The position numbers and the translations under genes are program-made. From the NCBI GenBank assembly GCA_021234155.1, contig JAJEKV010000036.1, positions 7,329,426 to 7,393,425 on the forward strand: DNA of 64,000 nt, written 5' to 3'. The notes beneath the pieces are model-generated. The model searched no databases. It had not been told where the DNA came from and saw only the letters and a list, made by a program, of their open reading frames with translations. The stretch comes from Isoetes taiwanensis. Its lineage: Eukaryota > Streptophyta > Lycopodiopsida > Isoetales > Isoetaceae. Shown in pieces: positions 35,721 to 48,290 of this stretch (positions are counted from its first letter, which is position 1; every line of letters starts with the position of its first letter).

Positions 35721-36911
35721 CAAAATATTGTGCAAACTTTATAGCTATAAACTTCTGCGATTTTAGTTTGGTATTTGGGAATCAGTGGTTAGGACTATGA
35801 TTTTGATGGCGTATTGTATGAAAAAGGGTATATTTTGGCATGTTTGAGCAGCTTAATTGCATTTAGTGGTCACCTATTTTGGGCTATTTTGGATGTTTTT
35901 TTTTTCTGCTATTGTTAGGAGCTCGGATTTCTAGGATGTGGATAAGCCTTCACGCCACTATCTATGTTTAGCGCAGAGCAGGGGCGGATTGTGTAGGGAG
36001 AGCATGGCCGGTTCTTGGAGCTGAATAGGGGAGATGCAGCTGCGGAAGGCATTGGTAGGCATCAAAGAAAGCTTCTTAGTTTAGAATAGGGATTGCAAAG
36101 CTTCTTGCGGTGAGGCAGGGAGTGTGGGGAGCAGCGTAGGTTGTTTAATAGGGCAGCCATGGTTGTAGCGGAGGCAGCAAATGCCTGAAATCGGAGGTGC
36201 CGAAGAAGATCTGGGCGTCCTGTTGATCGATCCCATCTGATTTCTAGATTTCTTCATCAAATGCTCTTACAGATGGTCGATGATGGCAGGCTATCAAATA
36301 GTAACATGCTCTTACAAATGTTTTGCGTTTTTGAATTTGGTTGTTTGCATGCAGGGTAGAGCATTGCGATTAAATGCAGGGTAGGGCAGAACCAAAATCG
36401 CCATCACGATTATTGCCATGCTTGCCTGCTTGCTTCGACTACTGCTACTGTGCATCTGTTCATCTTGGAACCAACCCATCTTGGAGCTTTCCCGCTTCTA
36501 TCTGCTTTCCCTCCATCTTCCGACCATGCCAGGCCCATGCAGCAGTAATCCGGCAGCAGTTGAACTCTGGCGGCTACCATTAGGTTTTTATTTGGTCGAA
36601 TTCAATGAATGGTAATGTTGGAAATCGACCTTAGAAAGTGGCGGAGCTTTTTTTGGGAAAAAAGATGTGAGCCGTTGATTTGGTATCATGCTGGGGATAT
36701 GCTGAAGACCAATGGTTCATATTGGACGCTAAAAACAAACCCATAAACCCATGAAATTTTATCTTCATTTAAACCCATGAAACAAATCTAGGTAATAGGG
36801 TCAGATTTCGAATATACCAAAATAATTTATACAAGATTCTAAAACCAAAAGCAGCGTGTTTCAAATATTTCCCAGTATCAGGGTTTTTGTACATTAGGTT
36901 TTACTGCGAAA
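35721..36911. other. Region upstream of CPSF73-I
   Basis: No gene recognised. The promoter and 5' untranslated region of the CPSF73-I gene should lie in the last few hundred bases; no confident TATA box was picked. Confidence 0.4.
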
Positions 36912-39429
36912 ATGAAGCGCAAAGAGTCTATGGTAAGAGGCGATGGAGATAAGCTCGACATTATGCCCCTCGGTGCTGGAAATGAAGTGGGTAGGTCGTG
37001 TGTTCATATGACTTACAAAGGCAAGACTGTTTTGGTAAATATTTACCATATCATTGCACTAGCTATTTTTCCAGATCTTCTGTATTTATGCTTTCCGTTT
37101 TGCATGCATAGTTTGACTGTGGAATACACCCTGGATACTCTGGAATTGCTGCACTACCATATTTTGATGCAATCGACCCCTCCACAATCGACGTGCTCCT
37201 TGTAACCCAGTAAGTAGATTAATGTCTCAGAAGTTATAACTTTTATCGTAGTCCAATAAGCTCCTTATGCTTGGATACTCTATATGGCACATCATGCAGC
37301 ATGTTTGGTTGTTGTTTCTGGTTGGATACTTTATTGTATATCACAATTCAATATTCCTAATCAGATGTGCGCACTGAAAGGGTTTGATCTTGCAACAAAA
37401 AAATGTATTAAGTTTCTTCCTACATTTTAGTAACTTGCTGTGATGGTGAACAAAAATCTTAATGCAGCTTTCACCTTGATCATTGTGCTTCGCTTCCTTA
37501 CTTCTTGGAGAAGGTATATGCATTTTTTTTGTTTTTTTCTATGAAGCTATTTGTACTTGTAAACATTTACTCTAGACAATTGTTATGCGTTTTCAGACAA
37601 CATTTAAGGGCAGAGTGTTTATGACACATGCCACAAAAGCAATTTATAAACTGCTTCTTTCCGATTTTGTCAAAATAAGCAAGGTGTCTGTTGAAGATAT
37701 GCTTTATGACGAACAGGATATTAACCGCACAATGGACAAAATAGAGGTGCATAACCCGAACTTTTGAGCATTTGGCAGTGATGAATGTTATGTTCAGTAT
37801 TTGAAGACTTACAGGATAATGTAAAACCAAGGTGCAATGGTGTCTGCTTCTCAGGTTATAGATTTTCATCAGACAATGGAGGTGAATGGCATACGTTTCT
37901 GGTGTTACACGGCAGGGCATGTGCTTGGTGCAGCTATGTTTATGGTGGACATCGCCGGTGTTCGAGTTTTATATACAGGTGACTACTCTAGAGAAGAAGA
38001 CCGTCATCTGCGAGCAGCTGAGTTGCCTCCTTTCTCTCCAGATGTCTGCATTATTGAATCCACCTATGGGGTACAAATTCATCAGCCTAGGATGGTACGT
38101 GAGAAGCGTTTCACTGAGACAGTAGCTCACACTGTATCTCATGGTGGTAGAGTGTTGATTCCTGCATTCGCTTTGGGTCGTGCACAAGAGTTGCTTTTAA
38201 TTCTTGATGAGTATTGGGAGGCGCATCCAGAGCTCCAGCACATACCCATTTACTATGCATCACCGCTGGCTAAAAGATGTATGACTGTTTACCAGACTTA
38301 TATAAATGCCATGAATGATAAGATAAAAAGCCAGTTAAATGTTTCTAACCCATTCGAATTCAAGCACATATCACCGCTTAAAAGTATAGAACAATTTGAG
38401 GACGTGGGCCCATCAGTGGTGATGGCAAGTCCTGGAGGTCTACAAAGTGGATTATCTCGGCAACTATTTGATCGGTGGTGTCAGGATAAAAAGAATTCAT
38501 GTGTAATTCCTGGTTATGTTGTTGAAGGGACACTAGCAAAGACGATAATCAATGAGCCAAAGGAGGTGACGTTGATGAATGGCCTGGTTGTACCACTTCA
38601 TATGCATGTGCACTATATATCCTTTTCTGCACATGCTGATTTTTCTCAGACCAGTGCTTTTCTAAATGAACTGAAACCTCCAAACATCATACTTGTGCAT
38701 GGAGAGGCAAATGAAATGGGTCGTCTGAAGGCGAAATTGCTAACACAGTTTGCAGATCAAAATGTGAAAGTACTGTCGCCCAAAAACTGCCAAACAGTTG
38801 AGATGTTCTTTAAGGGAGAAAAGATTGCAAAAGCTGTTGGTAAGCTGGCAGAAAAGACTCCTAAAGAAGGTGACCCATTTGTGAAGAAAGGATTCACTTA
38901 TCAGCTGATGGCTCCTGAGGAACGGCAATCAGTACCCTACAAGGGAGCACTTACTGTGCTACGACACAGGCTACAACAGATGTATGAAAGCGTGGAAACC
39001 ATGTTGAAGTCTGAGTTTCCTTCTCTCAGGATCCATGACAAAGTTACAATTGTCCATGAAGGAACAGACTATGTTATCTTACACTGGGTTTCAGACCCAG
39101 TAAGCGACATGGTTGCCGATTCTATCATTGCAATGATTTTGAAACTTGATTCCCACTCATTATATGGCATGGTCTCAAATGGCCATAGATCAAAGGAAGC
39201 AAGGCTGGAAAAGGATGAAATCAAAATTGTACATTCATTACTTGCATCTTTATTTGGTGACGTGAAGCTTGATGAGCAGCAGCAAATGATTACTGTAACA
39301 GTTGATGGAGTTGTTGCAACCATTGACCATGTCAAGAAAGGCATAGACTGTAACGATGAGGGCTTAAAGGAGCGGATCAAGGTTGCATTGCGAAGAATAC
39401 AGACTGCTCTATATCCTTTGGACTCGTAG
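36912..39429 (+). CDS. CPSF73-I: CPSF73-I, pre-mRNA 3'-end endonuclease subunit
   Basis: This is the nuclease of the cleavage and polyadenylation complex, acting in the nucleus. Exons: 36912-37034, 37112-37209, 37468-37513, 37597-37746 and 37855-39429, all with GT-AG borders and matching phases, give 663 residues, close to animal and plant CPSF73 (about 690). The metallo-beta-lactamase signature HFHLDH comprises H74, H76, D78 and H79; the codon for H74 is split by intron 2. Further metal ligands are H161 ([10 protein letters not shown]) and D182 (LLYTGD-type VLYTGDYS). Beta-CASP motifs follow: [31 protein letters not shown] and ILVHGE. The last 190 residues fit the CPSF73 C-terminal domain. 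The start ATG gives MKRKES ahead of [12 protein letters not shown], as in the family. The last exon is 1575 bp long and unbroken. Nothing suggests decay. Confidence 0.96.
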
Positions 39430-40260
39430 ATGTTGTACTCTTACAAGCTGTTAATGTAGCAGAGTTCTATTTAAGATGAGATTCCGCCCGAGTCATGGAA
39501 AAATTGTATTCAAAAGTATGAAATCTATTATATTCTATGGAAAATTAAGTAAGATCTTTTAATGCTCATTATGAACAATTAAATGTTGAACAGATGTTAG
39601 CTCATTGCAAATCCTATCAAACAAGTCTGCGGCGAAAAATCAGCACATTTATATTAAAACTCTAGGGCTTAGAGGTTAAAAAATGTTCCCTTTCTTGAAT
39701 GACTGGTTGTGATGCTGCACTCCAACGAGAGTTCTCAGTTTCTTGTTCCAATGTTTTGATTTACCATCTGTCAATTTCAGATAAGTGATGCTTATTCACA
39801 AAAGTCCATCTTTAACCAGGCAGCAGCCAATTAACCTTGTATTTTGAGGTAGATCAAAGGTAAATTTCAGATCCACGTGTCAATATGTCAATATGCTTTG
39901 ATTCGCCTTGGTCCACATGTTGTTCTCCTAGTCATTTCTTATGTGGTTATTCACCAATGTTGATTCTAAGAGACCTCCTGCACAACAACCAAGATAAATC
40001 TTTTTCATAGAATTTGATGACTGTTGCGCCATGTTCTATTGGACCTTGAACAACATTGTCAAGCAAAACACAGTGAAATACCACTTATACCTTATTTTAG
40101 GAGACCGCGAAACACCATCTATACCTTATTTTAAGAGGCAACCATGACAAAATCTATGGCAAGAAAAGACAGTGCCTCCTTCTATTTACCAAATCTTGTC
40201 TATACACGTGACCCCTGTTTTATCGCTTGGTTGTACACCTAGGTAGTGAATAAAATATGC
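39430..40260. other. CPSF73-I 3' region and spacer
   Basis: Contains the 3' untranslated region of CPSF73-I. AATTAAGTAAGATC and several T-rich stretches near 39520-39560 may serve as poly(A) signals. Nothing else recognised. Confidence 0.4.
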
Positions 40261-40296
40261 CAAACGAGGTGCACCCTGGATTACCATGGTCGTCGT
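40261..40296 (-). repeat. Fragment of SINE family B
   Basis: CAAACGAGGTGCACCCTGG followed by TTACCATGGTCGTCGTC matches the body of the SINE at 47.86-48.13 kb with a few changes. Confidence 0.6.
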
Positions 40297-40607
40297 CAGG
40301 GAAAATTTTATATAATTTTGTATAAGTATACTGAATTGGCCATTCTTTGTAAAATATGCCCACAAAAGTGTAGCCTGAAGTGGCCATATTAAATATAGAG
40401 CTAGTTGCCCAAACATAAAGAAGTCGCTACTTTATATAAACGTGTTTAAGTTACATGTTGTATGTATTTGAATTCATACCCCATGTATTTCAATAATGCG
40501 CAGATTGCTAGTAGGGAGAATCGAAAATAAGATGTCGGAGTCTTGGTAAAGAGTATTGAAAATTGCCTCGACATTCGATTTTCCAAAAGAGCGGGATTAT
40601 TCTTAAT

Positions 40608-40883
40608 TGGTAGGTATATTTAGGAAGAAAAGTTTCTAATCATGTTGGCCCCCTATAAGTGGCGAATTTATGAGGGTGGGACACTAGTCCTAACAATGGG
40701 GTTCCTGAGTTCGAGGCCACTCAGAATCACACTCTGAACTATTGGGGATCAAATTCCACAGATGCAATGTAAAGTGGTTGGGGGCAGGGCCCAACCAAGC
40801 AATGTGGTGTGGTGTGTGGTCACATGTCCAGTTGGATGTTGCCTAGTGGTGTGATGTTAAAAAGGCTTTCTTTCTTTCTTTCT
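40608..40883 (+). mobile_element. SINE family A with (TTTC)n tail
   Basis: About 276 bp flanked by TTCTTAAT (40600-40607 and 40884-40891), a likely 8-bp target duplication. GAGTTCGAGGCC at 40707-40718 is close to a Pol III B box, and TGGCGAATTTATGAGGG about 50 bp upstream is an A-box candidate. The 3' end reads GCCTAGTGGTGTGATGTTAAAA, here split as GCCTAGTGGTGTG and ATGTTAAAA, then (TTTC)n. That 3' end matches the minus-strand end at 58.13 kb. It has no coding capacity. Confidence 0.65.
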
Positions 40884-41189
40884 TTCTTAATGAGTTAAGA
40901 TTTGGTGAAAGTAAGGCGTTACAGAATTTGGCCAAGTGGCCTAAATGACCATTCCATAAGCATATGCAGTTCTCACTTGGGACTAAATTGGCCCTAAAGT
41001 CGATACCATTCCAATTAGCAAACATCTAATTGGCCATTCTAATGTCGTAATATGCAATAAAGTGCCACGAAATGGCGAATCTGCAGGTAGTCTATAGGTA
41101 AGGCATCCTACTCAAGCCGGCCGTCGCAATTTGCCTGAATCTGTAATTTGTGGCCAAATTGCCCGCCGGGGCCACTAAAATTTTCGCTG

Positions 41190-41465
41190 GTCGTCGTATC
41201 CGACGATCCTATGGCCTAGATCGTATGTTGGAGCCTCTAAACACCTCTTGTTTCACTTATGGTCATTTGCACCTATGATTTTTGAAATATGAAATATATG
41301 TTCACCAAAGATTTTAATGGAATATCGAGTCTCTATATGTCTTCGCTTAAGGTTTTATAATATAAATTACGGAGGCTCGAACCTGTACCAAAATAACCCA
41401 AGGTCCTAATAAGACTGTTTTGACCAATATAACCACTAAACTAATGTGATTATTATTATTATTAT

Positions 41466-41468
<3 letters not shown>
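41190..41468 (-). mobile_element. SINE family B, tRNA-derived
   Basis: On the minus strand the head has an A box TAGTTTAGTGGTT (41431-41443) and a B box GGTTCGAGCC (41374-41383), spaced as in a tRNA gene. The body runs left to the GTCGTCG/CCGACGATCCTATGG part near 41190. It aligns along most of its length with the copy at 47.86-48.13 kb. The 3' third seems diverged or missing. Confidence 0.7.

Positions 41469-41498
<30 letters not shown>
41469..41498. repeat. Poly-T tract
   Basis: About 29 T in a row next to an (ATT)n run, between SINE B and the first copy of the 2.74-kb duplication. Confidence 0.95.
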
Positions 41499-41500
<2 letters not shown>

Positions 41501-44243
41501 TTATAACTAATGTAAGAATGCATGTACTATTTGATGTTGAAAATCTTAAAGAACATGGTGGTTTTTTGACCAAGACATAATTTAATGCGCCCTATAAGCT
41601 GATTTTCCAAGCAGTGGTTCCAAAGATATGGATATTCTTGGGTTATATATTGAACCCAAAATTGACAAAAGAAACATTGGAGGCTTGTTGATCATGACCT
41701 TTAAAGGCTAGAAAAGATAAGAAGTAAAACCAAGTTATAGTTCAACTTGGAGCCAAAGTATTTTAAGTTTTACAAAGCCATGGGAAAAGACATGGCATGC
41801 TTACGAAATGAATATATGGAAATAATATGATTGGATTTTGAATTAGGGTTTCGACCAGGAAGTTTATCAAGGCAAAAAGAAAGCACAATTAGGTATAATT
41901 ATCCAGAGCAGATCTGCGACCTAATAGGCATGACCCGGCTGTTCAAGGGTGGATCTGGAATCCGGCGTTGATTCTTCCCTGCTAAGTTGCTTATCAAAGA
42001 TTTGTTGCTTAGATCATAATATGGGTCGAAAGCATAAATGTTGCTACGAGGTCTGCAAGATCACAAGCAGGTTTATGCCTCGAGGCAGGATTATAAGCAC
42101 AAAGGCACAAGGCATTGGCTCGAAACTGGTAAGAGTTATTTCCTGTAAAATCTTTTAGCAAGCCGGATCTGGATTGCTTGATGATTGATGAGATTAACTA
42201 GCTTTGCCCTATTTCATTTCGTATTTTACCATCCTTGAACCTAGATATTATATGCGAAATCTGAAGCTATGCCTTTAGGAGAGCATCGGCTGCGTACAGC
42301 GACATGATGCAGACAAGAGCAAATCAAATCAGCTATTTTGCAACTAGATGTAAGGGCTATTTCGATTTCTCAAGTAAACCCTCTAGCAAAGAAAAGAAGA
42401 AAATACGACGCCAACTTGAAGATCCAGGCAGCACATCACATTACACTTCTCAGGTTTGGGAAGGAGTCTCAAAATTTTTACAGTAGTTTTACACTCTATA
42501 ATTGGAGCATGACTTAGATTTATTTTTGACCATTTGGTGAAGATTTCTGCTGCAAAACTTAAATGTATTGATATTTATCGTTATATAGCCCTTAGGAGGA
42601 TTAGGATATGAAGTTATCTCAGTAGATGCTGATTTTGACCTGAGTATTTAACTGCTAGCTTAGTAGATCTATCTACTGGAATATTGTAACTAGTCTAATG
42701 CCAGAACTTGAAAGCGTAACTAGCGTAATGATAGGTCTGGAATGCAATGGCAGATTGTTTATTTGGAATATTATTCATTGGCAGATTTGGATAATATCTC
42801 ACGACCATGTGTTGGCTGGATATTAGATAGCAGAAAATGTTGAAGTTTTACATTTTTAGATGGAAAAATTTGTTTCAGATTATTAGTTCAATAGAAGACA
42901 TGCAGTGTATACCATGAATTCTGATAACTCCCTATAACCGTAGTAATCGCTCCACTTCTATGCGCTGGTCCAATAGGCTGTTGTAGATCATTAGAAAACA
43001 AAGGTGGCCTTGAGGATACAGCAAGAAATTGTTTGTTAACATTTCAAGATTGATGATGCAGAATCATAACTAGAGCAGGTGGCTCCTACATGCCAATAAA
43101 TTGAATGACATCAAGGATTACTTGGATTGTAGCTTTCAATCTTAGAATTAACTGTTTGGAATTCTTCCAGTAACATGCATGCTGTAACTTATGGATGCAT
43201 GTACATTAAATATTTATTACTGATGGCAGCGACAGAATTATTGGCTGCTATTTGTTGCTCTTAAGCTTTGTTTATTCTATACTGATTTTTAAGGGCTCTT
43301 AATGTGGAGCTTACGAGACACAAATGAGGGCAGTTTGGAAAAAGGGTTGCTGCATAAAGATTTCGTATCTGGCCTTTCTAACAGCGAAAATTTATGACTA
43401 AAATTGACATCTCTGGCAGGCCTAGTACTAGGAAAGAGGCCTCCAGACCTCATCATGAATGTTTAAGTCATTGTTTTTTAGCATGCATGTTAATCTAATG
43501 GATGCATGTAAGTCAAATGTGTTGAAGTAAGTCACCATGCTGTGGCGGATAAATAAACCTAGCTATTATGTTTATGATTACATGCAAGGTGAAGGGCGAA
43601 AAGCTCAAGAAATCTAAAGCTTACCTGTTAGTGACTTAGGCTCTTACCCTTCTTAGGCTAACTGTCCTCTGGTTTCACTGCAGGTAACGGGATTTCTTGC
43701 TCCTATGTGTGTTTTCCCAGTATTTCAAATTGGAAAAGCTTACAAGACAAGGTGGCAAATGACGCAAGAGTATTTCAATGGTTAAGTAACATGGTAGAGA
43801 CCTTTGGGTCTTGGAAATTAATTTGTATTCAACATGTTGGCTAAGGTCAGTACTTTCATATCAAATGATTCAAGTTTGGGAAGTTGTGTAATATAATTTT
43901 GCTGAATATCTTTATCCCAGTTCAGAAAAACAGTCTTTTAGACTTAAGAAAGTATTTTAAGAGTGGTAATACAATGGTTTATAGAGAACATTTTGGTTCC
44001 AAATGGAATTATGTTTATAAGCTCTCCATGGATTTGATGTTTATAAGCTCTCCATGGATTTGAAACTTCTTGTAAATTATAGAATCTGGTAATAACTTCA
44101 GCTTGGATAAATGTTGACCATTTTAAGGCTTAAGTCAAAATGTACACCTGTTTTGGCTTAAGGCTGCATATTGGCCCGAAGTGGTCTTTGCAAAAGTCCA
44201 TGAAGGGTAAAAGTCTGTTTGAACGGATTTAAAAGGTTTTTTT
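41501..44243. repeat. 2.74-kb direct repeat, copy 1
   Basis: Nearly identical to 45111-47855. The copies start TTATAACTAATGTAAG and end GGATTTAAAAGGTTTTTTT. No LTR-type TG...CA ends, target duplication, coding domain or tRNA boxes were seen. Small open frames such as 41949-42158 are shared by both copies but show no known domain, so function is unproven. By eye the copies differ only at six short clusters. Confidence 0.9.
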
Positions 44244-45110
44244 CCATAAACTCAGTTCTCTAGTTATACTAGGGACCTTAAAATGGTTAGAATACAGGTG
44301 TATATAATTTCTTTCTAATACTTTTGGATATTTTTAGGAATTGGCATGGGCTAGAAATGATAATTCTGTTACAAATAATGCATATGCTGGATAATCCATG
44401 ACATGGGCTGGAAAATGCCATTGGGCTTTCTGGAAATTGCCATTGGGCTCTTTCGAATATAATACTTGTAAATGTTGATGACTTTCAGCTAAATTGTATG
44501 CATCTTACTTAATAATGTGCTGGAAATTTTGATGGCTTTGAGCTAATATGTGGACTAATAGATACAACTCATATAGGCTTGCCTCTGAAGGAAATTTGGT
44601 TTACTGTCAGGTGTATTTACTTTATTACTAATAACAGTGAGATGTTTATAGGAAATGGAAAAGGCTGGCAATGAAGATATGGTTGCAAATAACCAGACAT
44701 GGACATTGGCGTCGATTAATCAGAAATAAGGAAATCCATTTAGAAATAAAGGTAATATGACAATTGTTTTTTGTGAAATTATTTCAATAAAGCTTCACTT
44801 GAAGCTGAATCATGGGCTGAGCTTTGGCTGTTCAAACTAGTCTTCTGGCATTGGCCCAGGCTAGTACTCTTACCAAGGGGTATATCCTGTTTCCCTGCTG
44901 ATATTCTGAAAAATCTAAGTGGCCACTTTTTTGGTCCACTTGCTTGCCATTTGGCTTTTTGGAAAAAATTTATGTGTCTCTTATTGCACAGTAAGAGTTA
45001 GGCAGTATAGGTAGGGTAGGGCTTTGGCAACAAGGTCCTACTCTCCTTGTTGCTAACTCTTTATAAATTTTGGCCCACCCTGACCTACGGTAGGTGGCAG
45101 GCTTTTTTTA
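44244..45110. other. Spacer between the 2.74-kb repeats
   Basis: 867 bp present only once. No gene recognised. It ends with TAGGTGGCAGGC and a T run where copy 2 begins. Confidence 0.6.
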
Positions 45111-47855
45111 TTATAACTAATGTAAGAATGCATGTACTATTTGATGTTGAAAATCTTAAAGAACATGGTGGTTTTTTGACCAAGACATAATTTAATGCGC
45201 CCTATAAGCTGATTTTCCAAGCAGTGGTTCCAAAGATATGGATATTCTTGGGTTATATATTGAACCCAAAATTGACAAAAGAAACATTGGAGGCTTGTTG
45301 ATCATGACCTTTAAAGGCTAGAAAAGATAAGAAGTAAAACCAAGTTATAGTTCAACTTGGAGCCAAAGTATTTTAAGTTTTACAAAGCCATGGGAAAAGA
45401 CATGGCATGCTTACGAAATGAATATATGGAAATAATATGATTGGATTTTGAATTAGGGTTTCGACCAGGAAGTTTATCAAGGCAAAAAGAAAGCACAATT
45501 AGGTATAATTATCCAGAGCAGATCTGCGACCTAATAGGCATGACCCGGCTGTTCAAGGGTGGATCTGGAATCCGGCGTTGATTCTTCCCTGCTAAGTTGC
45601 TTATCAAAGATTTGTTGCTTAGATCATAATATGGGTCGAAAGCATAAATGTTGCTACGAGGTCTGCAAGATCACAAGCAGGTTTATGCCTCGAGGCAGGA
45701 TTATAAGCACAAAGGCACAAGGCATTGGCTCGAAACTGGTAAGAGTTATTTCCTGTAAAATCTTTTAGCAAGCCGGATCTGGATTGCTTGATGATTGATG
45801 AGATTAACTAGCTTTGCCCTATTTCATTTCGTATTTTACCATCCTTGAACCTAGATATTATATGCGAAATCTGAAGCTATGCCTTTAGGAGAGCATCGGT
45901 TTTAACAAATGGCGACATGATGCAGACAAGAGCAAATCAAATCAGCTATTTTGCAACTAGATGTAAGGGCTATTTCGATTTCTCAAGTAAACCCTCTAGC
46001 AAAGAAAAGAAGAAAATACGACGCCAACTTGAAGATCCAGGCAAAGACATCACATTACACTTCTCAGGTTTGGGAAGGAGTCTCAAAATTTTTACAGTAG
46101 TTTTACACTCTATAATTGGAGCATGACTTAGATTTATTTTTGACCATTTGGTGAAGATTTCTGCTGCAAAACTTAAATGTATTGATATTTATCGTTATAT
46201 AGCCCTTAGGAGGATTAGGATATGAAGTTATCTCAAGAGATGCTGATTTTGACCTGAGTATTTAACTGCTAGCTTAGTAGATCTATCTTTAGGAATATTG
46301 TAACTAGTCTAATGCCAGAACTTGAAAGCGTAACTAGCGTAATGATAGGTCTGGAATGCAATGGCAGATTGTTTATTTGGAATATTATTCATTGGCAGAT
46401 TTGGATAATATCTCACGACCATGTGTTGGCTGGATATTAGATAGCAGAAAATGTTGAAGTTTTACATTTTTAGATGGAAAAATTTGTTTCAGATTATTAG
46501 TTCAATAGAAGACATGCAGTGTATACCATGAATTCTGATAACTCCCTATAACCGTAGTAATCGCTCCACTTCTATGCGCTGGTCCAATAGGCTGTTGTAG
46601 ATCATTAGAAAACAAAGGTGGCCTTGAGGATACAGCAAGAAATTGTTTGTTAACATTTCAAGATTGATGATCTTAAATCATAACTAGAGCAGGTGGCTCC
46701 TACATGCCAATAAATTGAATGACATCAAGGATTACTTGGATTGTAGCTTTCAATCTTAGAATTAACTGTTTGGAATTCTTCCAGTAACATGCATGCTGTA
46801 ACTTATGGATGCATGTACATTAAATATTTATTACTGATGGCAGCGACAGAATTATTGGCTGCTATTTGTTGCTCTTAAGCTTTGTTTATTCTATACTGAT
46901 TTTTAAGGGCTCTTAATGTGGAGCTTACGAGACACAAATGAGGGCAGTTTGGAAAAAGGGTTGCTGCATAAAGATTTCGTATCTGGCCTTTCTAACAGCG
47001 AAAATTTATGACTAAAATTGACATCTCTGGCAGGCCTAGTACTAGGAAAGAGGCCTCCAGACCTCATCATGAATGTTTAAGTCATTGTTTTTTAGCATGC
47101 ATGTTAATCTAATGGATGCATGTAAGTCAAATGTGTTGAAGTAAGTCACCATGCTGTGGCGGATAAATAAACCTAGCTATTATGTTTATGATTACATGCA
47201 AGGTGAAGGGCGAAAAGCTCAAGAAATCTAAAGCTTACCTGTTAGTGACTTAGGCTCTTACCCTTCTTAGGCTAACTGTCCTCTGGTTTCACTGCAGGTA
47301 ACGGGATTTCTTGCTCCTATGTGTGTTTTCCCAGTATTTCAAATTGGAAAAGCTTACAAGACAAGGTGGCAAATGGCAAGAGTATTTCAATGGTTAAGTA
47401 ACATGGTAGAGACCTTTGGGTCTTGGAAATTAATTTGTATTCAACATGTTGGCTAAGGTCAGTACTTTCATATCAAATGATTCAAGTTTGGGAAGTTGTG
47501 TAATATAATTTTGCTGAATATCTTTATCCCAGTTCAGAAAAACAGTCTTTTAGACTTAAGAAAGTATTTTAAGAGTGGTAATACAATGGTTTATAGAGAA
47601 CATTTTGGTTCCAAATGGAATTATGTTTATAAGCTCTCCATGGATTTGATGTTTATAAGCTCTCCATGGATTTGAAACTTCTTGTAAATTATAGAATCTG
47701 GTAATAACTTCAGCTTGGATAAATGTTGACCATTTTAAGGCTTAAGTCAAAATGTACACCTGTTTTGGCTTAAGGCTGCATATTGGCCCGAAGTGGTCTT
47801 TGCAAAAGTCCATGAAGGGTAAAAGTCTGTTTGAACGGATTTAAAAGGTTTTTTT
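45111..47855. repeat. 2.74-kb direct repeat, copy 2
   Basis: The second copy lies 3610-3614 bp to the right of copy 1. Its right end runs into the poly(A) (T on this strand) tail of a SINE B copy. Confidence 0.9.
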
Positions 47856-48135
47856 TTTTTTTTATAACAATACATTCAATTGTTTTGGGGATATGGTCTA
47901 CGGTTTCAGGAATTGTCATTTTTACATCCATATCAAATCCCCCTGGAACCTTCTGTGGTTATTGTGCTACATACTCTAAACGAGGTGCACCCTTGACTAC
48001 CATAGTCGTCGGATCCGAAGATCCTATGGTCTAAGGTTTTAGAATATGAATTATGGGAGCTCGAACCTCTACCAAAATAACTCAATGTCTTAATAAAACT
48101 ACTTTGACCAATATAACCAGTGAGCTAATGTGATT
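47856..48135 (-). mobile_element. SINE family B, near full length with poly(A)
   Basis: On the minus strand the head has A box TAGCTCACTGGTT (48115-48127) and B box GGTTCGAGCTC (48057-48067). A body follows that includes the GTGCACCTCGTTT part, and the 3' end is TGTTATAAA with a poly(A) run (47849-47865). The tRNA-like boxes, lack of coding and poly(A) end define a SINE of about 280 bp. Confidence 0.78.
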
Positions 48136-48159
48136 ATTTTTTATCTTAAATCTATGTTT

Positions 48160-48290
48160 TTTAACAACACATTCAATTATTTTGGGGAAATAGTCTATTG
48201 TTTCAGGAATTGTCATTTTACATCCATATCAAATCCCTCTGGAATTCCCTGTTATTGTGCTACATATTATTATCTTTTGCAATTGTGGAA
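48160..48290 (-). mobile_element. SINE family B, partial second copy
   Basis: The 3' half of the SINE body is repeated 297 bp to the right: ACATTCAATT, then TTTCAGGAATTGTCATTT and CATCCATATCAAATCCC. The tRNA-like head is missing. Confidence 0.7.

Noticed and set aside
37857-38187. Alternative short frames overlapping the CPSF73-I exon
   Set aside because: They lie in other frames of a long conserved exon.
41949-42486. Cysteine-rich and lysine-rich short frames in the 2.74-kb repeat
   Set aside because: They are present in both copies only because the copies are nearly identical, and a block difference changes the end of the second; no domain recognised.
41501-47855. 2.74-kb repeats as LTRs of one retrotransposon
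   Set aside because: No TG...CA ends, no primer-binding site or purine tract at the inner borders, no target duplication, and the 867-bp middle has no coding.
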